DNA of 38,902 nucleotides, taken from contig CAIOTH010000088.1 in assembly GCA_903861145.1 (NCBI GenBank), forward strand, positions 1-38,902. Direction: 5' to 3'. Below the pieces are notes generated by a model. It did no database searches and was not told the origin of the DNA. It saw only the letters and a program-made list of their open reading frames with translations. A program made the position numbers and the translations under genes. Of this stretch, positions 34,398 to 38,902 are shown piece by piece. Numbering within the stretch: the first letter of the stretch is position 1; every line of letters starts with the position of its first letter. This DNA is from an uncultured Bacteroidota bacterium. GTDB lineage: Bacteria > Bacteroidota > Bacteroidia > Chitinophagales > LD1.

Positions 34398-34694
34398 TTA
34401 ACTTGTCCGCTTTTTAATTTTGTCCCATAAATCTACGGGTAGCCAACCATTATATATTCCACCTTCCATAAGTGGGGTAATTAAAATATTAATTTTTCCT
34501 TGATTTGTTTTTGCAACTGCATTTAGTTTTTCCTTGATAGCTTTTTTTTCTTCGTTATCTGATACTTTAACAACGTAAACCGTTTTTAACGGCTTTACCC
34601 ACGAGTAACCTTCCAAACACTGCTTAAGTTGTTGGTTTAGTTTAGTCCATTCTGGTTCTGCAACCTTTATATCCCAAGAAACTAAAAAGTGCAT
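34398..34694 (-). CDS. Cas2/SinR-like ferredoxin-fold small protein
   Basis: This 98-residue protein shows the beta-alpha-beta-beta-alpha-beta order of the Cas2/VapD/SinR superfamily: strand HFLVSWDI with Asp8, where Cas2 has its YD motif; helix PEWTKLNQQLKQCLEGY; strand KTVYVVKV; helix EKKAIKEKLNAVAK; strand INILITPL; and a C-terminal Trp-containing helix. SinR-like proteins are solo Cas2 relatives found outside CRISPR loci; no cas1 or repeat array is nearby. It is the first gene of a two-gene unit with the two-TM protein, behind an exact TAnnTTTG box. Fold assignment is by pattern; function is unknown. Confidence 0.6.
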   Translation of the reverse strand: MHFLVSWDIKVAEPEWTKLNQQLKQCLEGYSWVKPLKTVYVVKVSDNEEKKAIKEKLNAVAKTNQGKINILITPLMEGGIYNGWLPVDLWDKIKKRTS

Positions 34695-34725
34695 TTCTGC
34701 TTATTTAACAATTTATAATAAGTAT

Positions 34726-34733
34726 CAAAAATA
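34726..34733 (-). promoter_or_regulatory. promoter box of the SinR-like / 2-TM unit
   Basis: Read on the minus strand, TATTTTTG (34733-34726) fits TAnnTTTG exactly and lies 32 bases before the ATG at 34694. The -33 element is weak. Confidence 0.45.
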
Positions 34734-34791
34734 GGTTATTAAACCACTTTATTAAGGTAACCACCAATCTACAGTGTTTTTGGCTTAAATA

Positions 34792-34840
34792 AAAACTGAC
34801 CTATGTTATTCGATCGGAACAACATTAAGTCAGTTTTATT
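34792..34840 (-). terminator. terminator of the trigger factor gene
   Basis: AAAACTGAC (34792-34800) and GTCAGTTTT (34829-34837) are exact inverse copies, with further inner pairing (ATGTT...AACAT). On the minus strand T-rich sequence follows. It lies just beyond the tig stop codon and separates tig from the SinR-like gene. Confidence 0.7.
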
Positions 34841-34855
34841 TTATCGGAACCTTGT

Positions 34856-36223
34856 CTATTGTTCTTTCTCAACCAGCGCTTTAAAATCTTCAAAGCCGAT
34901 TGGTTTTTCAGCCAGGGTTACTTTGCTCTTAATGTAGCCAAGCACCTTGTCTTCCATCAATTGCTCGCGCGTTTGGTTAATTACTTTTTTATCAGTCAAT
35001 TGCTTTTGAACAAATTGCTCTACCCATTCTTCACCAATATTTTTTAAGCCGTAACCGTATAATTGTTGAATAACATTCATACGCACGCGCTCTAAAACTT
35101 CGGCTTCAGTTACTTCAAGGTTTTGCTCCTTTACAATCTCCCGCTGAATCAACGACCAACGAAGTGATTTTGCAAACTGCGGGTATTCTTTTTCTAAATC
35201 TTCCGCCGAAATGGGTTTCTCGTTAGTTACATCAATCCATCTCTTCAAAAACTCATCAGGTAAAGGGAACTCAATATGCTCCATAATGCCTTTGTAAAGG
35301 TCATTCACTAAGTAGCTATCGGTTTTGCCATCAAAGTAAGCTTCTAGGTCGGCTTTAATGTTATTGCGCATTTCCTCTTCAGTCTTAGGGCCTGTTTCGC
35401 CGTAAACTTTCAAAAAGAATTCTTCATTAATATCGGCTGGCTTTGAACGGGTAATGTTGTTCAGTGTTAATCTGAATTTATCACCAACAGTAGCCAACTT
35501 CTCCATGTCGTTCATGTTCAACACGTTTTTAGCAATGCCTTCGCGGTCGCGATCCATTACTTCAAACACGTTGTAATCAAAACTCTCTTGTTTCTTTAAA
35601 GGCATCACCTTCGCTTTAGCCTCAGGCTTCAGCAAGTCAACAGTAAGGGTGCTAACGGTATTAATGCCACCTTCCTTAATATTTCCGGCTTCATCCAACT
35701 CTTCAATGGTAAAAGTTAAAACGTCAGTATCACCAACCGTTTCAGGGTATTCAAAAGTGGCGAAACGCTTGCGGGTGCGGTCAATTTCTTCGTCAATCAG
35801 CTTGTCTTCAACAGTAATCTTGTATTTATCAAACGGGGTTGAGCTCTCAATAAAAGATAAACTAATATCAGGTGCATGGCCTATTTCGTAGGTAAAATCC
35901 AGGTCCTTTAAAGTATTGATATCAATATCAAGCTTTTGCTCAGCAACTGGTATTGGTGATGCTATAATTTCAAGCTTGTTTTCGTTGATGTATTTATAAA
36001 TCTCGTCGTTAAACAGTTTGTTCAACTCTTCAACCAAAACGCTGTTGCCATACATTTTCTTCACCACTTCCATAGGCACCATACCCGGGCGGAAGCCTTT
36101 AATCTGAACGCCTTTGGCAACGCTCTTCATTTGCTTTTTAACCTGTGGCTCGTAATCTTCCTTTTTAAGGCTGATTTTAACCTTCGACAACAAATTGTCA
36201 ACTTTCTCTTGAGTAATCGTCAT
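34856..36223 (-). CDS. tig: trigger factor
   Basis: Trigger factor is the ribosome-bound chaperone that meets nascent chains at L23. The 455-residue protein has the N-terminal ribosome-binding domain with the docking motif GFRPGMVP (about residues 42-49), a middle region where the PPIase domain should be but with little FKBP similarity (about 145-250), and the helical C-terminal arms (to KEQ). This is typical for Bacteroidota. The start is the ATG at 36223 (MTITQEKV); the frame stays open upstream but runs into the tRNA-Leu gene. Only 27 bases separate it from the tRNA, and no promoter is seen between them. Confidence 0.95.
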   Translation of the reverse strand: MTITQEKVDNLLSKVKISLKKEDYEPQVKKQMKSVAKGVQIKGFRPGMVPMEVVKKMYGNSVLVEELNKLFNDEIYKYINENKLEIIASPIPVAEQKLDIDINTLKDLDFTYEIGHAPDISLSFIESSTPFDKYKITVEDKLIDEEIDRTRKRFATFEYPETVGDTDVLTFTIEELDEAGNIKEGGINTVSTLTVDLLKPEAKAKVMPLKKQESFDYNVFEVMDRDREGIAKNVLNMNDMEKLATVGDKFRLTLNNITRSKPADINEEFFLKVYGETGPKTEEEMRNNIKADLEAYFDGKTDSYLVNDLYKGIMEHIEFPLPDEFLKRWIDVTNEKPISAEDLEKEYPQFAKSLRWSLIQREIVKEQNLEVTEAEVLERVRMNVIQQLYGYGLKNIGEEWVEQFVQKQLTDKKVINQTREQLMEDKVLGYIKSKVTLAEKPIGFEDFKALVEKEQ

Positions 36224-36250
36224 AATAATTTTGTTTGGAGAGAAAAAAAG

Positions 36251-36332
36251 TGCGGGCGGAGGGACTTGAACCCCCATGCCTTGCGGCGCCAGATCCTAAG
36301 TCTGGTATGTCTGCCAATTTCACCACGCCCGC
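36251..36332 (-). tRNA. tRNA-Leu (anticodon UAG)
   Basis: The 82-nt minus-strand sequence folds as a class II tRNA: acceptor stem GCGGGCG/CGCCCGC, D-loop with TGGTGAAATTGGCAGAC, anticodon stem CCAGA/TCTGG with loop CTTAGGA (anticodon at 36298-36296), a variable arm, and T-arm GGGGGTTCAAGTCCCTC. The long variable arm and UAG anticodon identify leucine. No CCA is encoded; the discriminator base is A at 36251. It lies 27 bases upstream of tig on the same strand. Confidence 0.97.
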
Positions 36333-36364
36333 ATTCAATGAACTTCCTTTCTTAAAAGGAGGTG

Positions 36365-36372
36365 CAAAAGTA
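36365..36372 (-). promoter_or_regulatory. promoter box of tRNA-Leu and probably tig
   Basis: On the minus strand TACTTTTG (36372-36365) is an exact TAnnTTTG box, 32 bases before the tRNA 5' end. Because no other promoter is apparent before tig, it may drive both. Confidence 0.55.
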
Positions 36373-36443
36373 TAACTTTTGACGAGAAAAGGAAGTTTTG
36401 GGAGAAATTGTGTAAAAGTGTTAAACCACCAGGCTTTTTCTTG

Positions 36444-37352
36444 CTACACCGCCACCTCCGCTGCAATATGCGGATGTGGGTTATAATCGGTCAAAGTAAA
36501 GTCCTCATACTTAAAATCAAAAATCCCTTTAACCTCGGGGTTAATTATCATTTTTGGAAGAGGACGTATGTCCCGGCTCAATTGAAGTTTAGCCTGATCG
36601 ATGTGGTTGGAGTAAAGGTGAACATCGCCAAAGGTGTGCACAAAATCACCCAGATCTAAATCGCACACCTGCGCAATCATCATAGTTAGCAATGCGTATG
36701 AGGCTATATTGAACGGAACCCCCAAAAACACATCGGCGCTACGTTGATATAACTGGCAACTTAATTTGCCTTTGGTTTCACCTTTTTCTTTGTTCGGCGG
36801 TGCCACATAAAACTGAAACATAGTATGGCATGGAGGCAAAGCCATTTGGTCGATGTAAGGAACATTCCAGGCACTCACTATTAAGCGGCGCGAGTAAGGA
36901 TTCTTTTTTATTTGTGCAATCAAATCGGTAATCTGGTCAACTGATTTGCCATCGGGTGCTGGCCAGCTGCGCCACTGGTAACCATAAACGGGCCCCAGGT
37001 TTCCCCACTTTTTTGCAAAATCATTATCGGCAGCAATTTTTTGGGCAAAGGCTTTTATGTCCTCTCCCCCAAACTCAGCACTCTTTCTGTATTTTTCATA
37101 AGGCCAGTCATCCCAAATGCGCACCCCGTTTTGGCACAGGTATTGAATGTTTGATTCGCCCTTCAAAAACCACAGCAATTCATGTATAACGGCCTTGGTA
37201 AAAACTTTCTTAGTGGTAAGCAGCGGAAAGCCATCCTGTAAGTTAAAGCGTGCCTGGTAACCAAATACACTATAAGTGCCAACACCGGTTCGGTCATCTT
37301 TCCAAATTCCGGTTTCTAAAATATGCTTCAAAAGGTCGTGATACTGCTGCAT
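36444..37352 (-). CDS. thyA: thymidylate synthase
   Basis: ThyA methylates dUMP to dTMP with methylenetetrahydrofolate. From the ATG at 37352 ([15 protein letters not shown]) it has 302 residues, somewhat longer than the E. coli enzyme owing to inserts at about 85-115 and 185-195 ([10 protein letters not shown]). All hallmarks are present: [13 protein letters not shown], the phosphate-binding [10 protein letters not shown], the nucleophile Cys175 in [30 protein letters not shown], and HLYSNHIDQ near the end. An exact TAATTTTG box (37365-37358, minus strand) ends only 5 bases before the start, so transcripts may be nearly leaderless. Confidence 0.97.
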   Translation of the reverse strand: MQQYHDLLKHILETGIWKDDRTGVGTYSVFGYQARFNLQDGFPLLTTKKVFTKAVIHELLWFLKGESNIQYLCQNGVRIWDDWPYEKYRKSAEFGGEDIKAFAQKIAADNDFAKKWGNLGPVYGYQWRSWPAPDGKSVDQITDLIAQIKKNPYSRRLIVSAWNVPYIDQMALPPCHTMFQFYVAPPNKEKGETKGKLSCQLYQRSADVFLGVPFNIASYALLTMMIAQVCDLDLGDFVHTFGDVHLYSNHIDQAKLQLSRDIRPLPKMIINPEVKGIFDFKYEDFTLTDYNPHPHIAAEVAV

Positions 37353-37491
37353 AACAACAAAATTAAAATATCGTTTCCGTTTACCGAAACTAATATACAC
37401 CGCCTGTGGAAACTTGCTCCCGTCGGGTTAATAACCAAAATAAATGGCGAAGGTTCTGAACCCTGATTTATTTTTTAATATAATTGCGCCA

Positions 37492-38157
37492 ATGAAAACA
37501 ATAAAATACACCCTCAGGTTATTGGCCGCAGTGCTCATTTTGTTCGCTATGCAATCATGCGGAAAACGCGATGACCAGGGTAGATTACTTACAAAATATA
37601 TTACTACCACAAGCGGTGGTTTAAATTTTGCGCCAATGATTCGCAGCGATAGCGCCTCGGTAAAGGGCTTTAAACCCGATACTATTTTGTATGACGGCAA
37701 ACCTTATACAGGTGGCCTTGCTCAATACGACCCCGCTCAAAAGCTGATTATTGCCGGCTACGTTAAAAACGGTTTGATGGACAGTACATGGAAATTCCTT
37801 TATGCAAGTGGCGGTACGCGTATGGAAGGCAAATACAAAAACGGAATGGATATTGGCTTGTGGCAATCGTATTATGGTTACGGGAAACATAAAATAACCA
37901 AGCTATACGATAATTTCGGCTATATGCTTATGCGCATTGAGTATTACGATAACGGCCGTGTAAAAAATTATCAAAATGTAAAAGCTCCGATGTTTGATAA
38001 CAAAGAAAGAAGCTACGATATGGATGAACACGGCGCCCCAATAACAGTTTACGTTGAAGACTCGGTATTGATGGTTAAGCAGGGCGAGAAAGCTGAACGC
38101 GTTGGCAAAAACGTTTTTCAGGAAGCCGGTAAAGAGCATTTGAATATTGCTAAATAG
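37492..38157 (+). CDS. MORN-variant repeat lipoprotein
   Basis: The 221-residue precursor from the ATG at 37492 has a lipoprotein signal (FAMQSC, lipidated Cys at about residue 23). The central region contains three or more MORN-variant repeats of the type GYVKNGLMDSTWKFLYASGG, GKYKNGMDIGLWQSYYGYG and YDNGRVKNYQNVKAP. This repeat occurs in the YwqK toxin-antitoxin-related family and in many exported Bacteroidota proteins, where it serves binding or scaffolding. No partner gene is evident. An in-frame ATG at 37444 is rejected because it would put a non-signal sequence in front of the lipobox signal. Confidence 0.82.
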   Translation: MKTIKYTLRLLAAVLILFAMQSCGKRDDQGRLLTKYITTTSGGLNFAPMIRSDSASVKGFKPDTILYDGKPYTGGLAQYDPAQKLIIAGYVKNGLMDSTWKFLYASGGTRMEGKYKNGMDIGLWQSYYGYGKHKITKLYDNFGYMLMRIEYYDNGRVKNYQNVKAPMFDNKERSYDMDEHGAPITVYVEDSVLMVKQGEKAERVGKNVFQEAGKEHLNIAK

Positions 38158-38172
38158 TAATAGACAGTGCTT

Positions 38173-38700
38173 CTATTTCCCTTCAATTTCAATACTAGGG
38201 TATGTTAAGGGCGCATCGTCCATTTGCTTTACCTCTTTCGAAATCAGCCTTTCTATAGATTTTATCGCAAGTAGGTAGTTGCTGATATCTGTATGTGCAT
38301 ACTTTACATGCGCCAGGTATTCGTAATAGGTTCCTTTAGGGTGTTTTGTTTTCCAGGGATCATAATAGGTAGTTTGCCAAACCCGTAAGTACGCAAGGCA
38401 ATCGTAAATACTATTAAATCGTATGTAGTGGTTGTTGGTTCTGAAACCAAACAGGTTATTAAATTGAAGTGCGCAATGTTTACACTCCAACCAACCGGTT
38501 TCGTTAATAGCAATTGCTAAAACCGTTTTAGGACATTCAATATCATACTCCTTCAAACAACTGTAAAGGTCATTTACCCTCATTGTTCTTTCGTCCTGGC
38601 TAAGCGCCGGTAAATGCGTTGATAGCAATAAGGCAACAACTAAAAGACCTTTGGGTGCTTTATTCTTTTTTCTCCTTTCGGTGAAACCTGAACAATTCAT
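38173..38700 (-). CDS. exported glucosaminidase-like (Bax/FlgJ-type) protein
   Basis: The 175-residue protein has a signal peptide after a basic N-terminus (hydrophobic core 18-32). The domain that follows resembles the lysozyme-fold glucosaminidase family: VLAIAINETGW with the candidate catalytic Glu67, CALQFNNLFGFRTN, the YIRFNSIYDCLAYLRVW element, and YLAHVKYAH. It may cleave peptidoglycan glycan strands in the periplasm. Four Cys (48, 56, 73, 76) may form disulfides. It lies 15 bases from the end of the convergent MORN lipoprotein gene. Confidence 0.78.
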   Translation of the reverse strand: MNCSGFTERRKKNKAPKGLLVVALLLSTHLPALSQDERTMRVNDLYSCLKEYDIECPKTVLAIAINETGWLECKHCALQFNNLFGFRTNNHYIRFNSIYDCLAYLRVWQTTYYDPWKTKHPKGTYYEYLAHVKYAHTDISNYLLAIKSIERLISKEVKQMDDAPLTYPSIEIEGK

Positions 38701-38787
38701 GGCGCAAAGTTACCATTTATATCTCCTAATATGTTAGCGCAATCAACCAACCTTAAAAGGGCTGCCTTGTAAATTGGAATTTTATCA

Positions 38788-38902
38788 TCAAAACTGGAAA
38801 TAAATAAACGGTTGCACACCGGCACTTTTCATCTGTATTACCAACACAATGGCCGATACAACAAATGCAACTTTGCCTGCAAGGGGTATTTCTGTTATCC
38901 AA
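38788..38902 (-). CDS. C-terminal end of a probable MBOAT-family acyltransferase (partial)
   Basis: The last 37 codons of a minus-strand gene are visible; the rest lies beyond the window. The frame reads a hydrophobic helix (PLAGKVAFVVSAIVLVIQ) and ends QPFIYFQF, a terminus I recognise from Bacteroidota MBOAT proteins (alginate-type O-acyltransferases). It does not appear to overlap the glucosaminidase-like gene downstream on the same strand. Family assignment rests on a short piece and should be taken as tentative. Confidence 0.5.
   Translation of the reverse strand, partial: WITEIPLAGKVAFVVSAIVLVIQMKSAGVQPFIYFQF

Noticed and set aside
34398-34694. CRISPR adaptation protein Cas2
   Set aside because: There is no cas1, no other cas gene and no repeat array in the window; the protein fits a solo SinR-like relative better.
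34000-34694. Panoptes-type defence pair (minimal CRISPR polymerase with a two-TM effector)
   Set aside because: The small protein has no GGDD-type palm motif and is shorter than such polymerases, so the match rests only on having a two-TM partner.
36224-36277. Trigger factor starting upstream at 36277
   Set aside because: The extension would read through the tRNA-Leu 3' half; the ATG at 36223 gives the standard MTITQEK-type start.
1-38902. CRISPR array, prophage or insertion sequence
   Set aside because: No regularly spaced direct repeats, transposase, integrase or structural phage gene was seen; the repeats present are short fold-backs.

Overview
The window is chromosomal DNA from a member of the Bacteroidota, most likely a sphingobacterial or chitinophagal type; the genus cannot be fixed from sequence alone. 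The evidence is an alternative complex III cluster joined to an aa3-type oxidase, promoter boxes of the Bacteroidota form TTTG-N19/20-TAnnTTTG, almost no Shine-Dalgarno sequences, many SPII lipoproteins, and intergenic fold-back repeats of the 'TCATTGCGAAG...' kind. There are no insertion sequences, integrases, phage genes or CRISPR arrays.

Region 1 (1-5111) is a broken S10 ribosomal operon. The 3' end of rplC is closed by a terminator. Three genes on the opposite strand follow (a small membrane protein, a zinc-ribbon protein and a degenerate kinase-like protein). The operon then resumes with rplD-rplW-rplB-rpsS-rplV behind its own consensus promoter, and stops at a strong terminator after rplV. 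rpsC and the rest of the usual operon do not follow.

Region 2 (5112-9549) holds fold-back repeats around a small secreted protein of unknown function, an ECF sigma factor with a small membrane protein downstream (both on the minus strand), and an orphan membrane histidine kinase.

Region 3 (9550-24132) is one long respiratory transcription unit: actA-actB-actC-actD-actE-actF, then coxB-coxA-ctaB-coxC-coxC2-coxD. It encodes a menaquinol:cytochrome c oxidoreductase (ACIII) and the cytochrome oxidase it feeds, plus the heme O synthase needed for the oxidase cofactor. A perfect AT-rich palindrome and a promoter-like sequence precede it, and a terminator closes it.

Region 4 (24133-33941) holds a secreted sulfatase-modifying-factor-fold protein without the FGE cysteines, a tandem pair of RRM RNA-binding proteins, a minus-strand group dprA / YdjM-type membrane protein / TMTC-like GT-C protein with TPRs, a large M1 metallopeptidase fused to a probable outer-membrane barrel, and a coiled-coil lipoprotein.

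Region 5 (33942-38902) holds a two-gene unit of a Cas2/SinR-like small protein with a two-TM protein, then tRNA-Leu(UAG) directly upstream of the trigger factor gene, thyA, a MORN-type lipoprotein, a glucosaminidase-like exported protein, and the C-terminal end of a probable MBOAT acyltransferase running off the window.

The observations most worth following are the dismembered S10 operon with a promoter at the break, the SinR-like/2-TM gene pair, the peptidase-barrel fusion, and the palindrome in front of the respiratory cluster. None is proven to be a new system from sequence alone.
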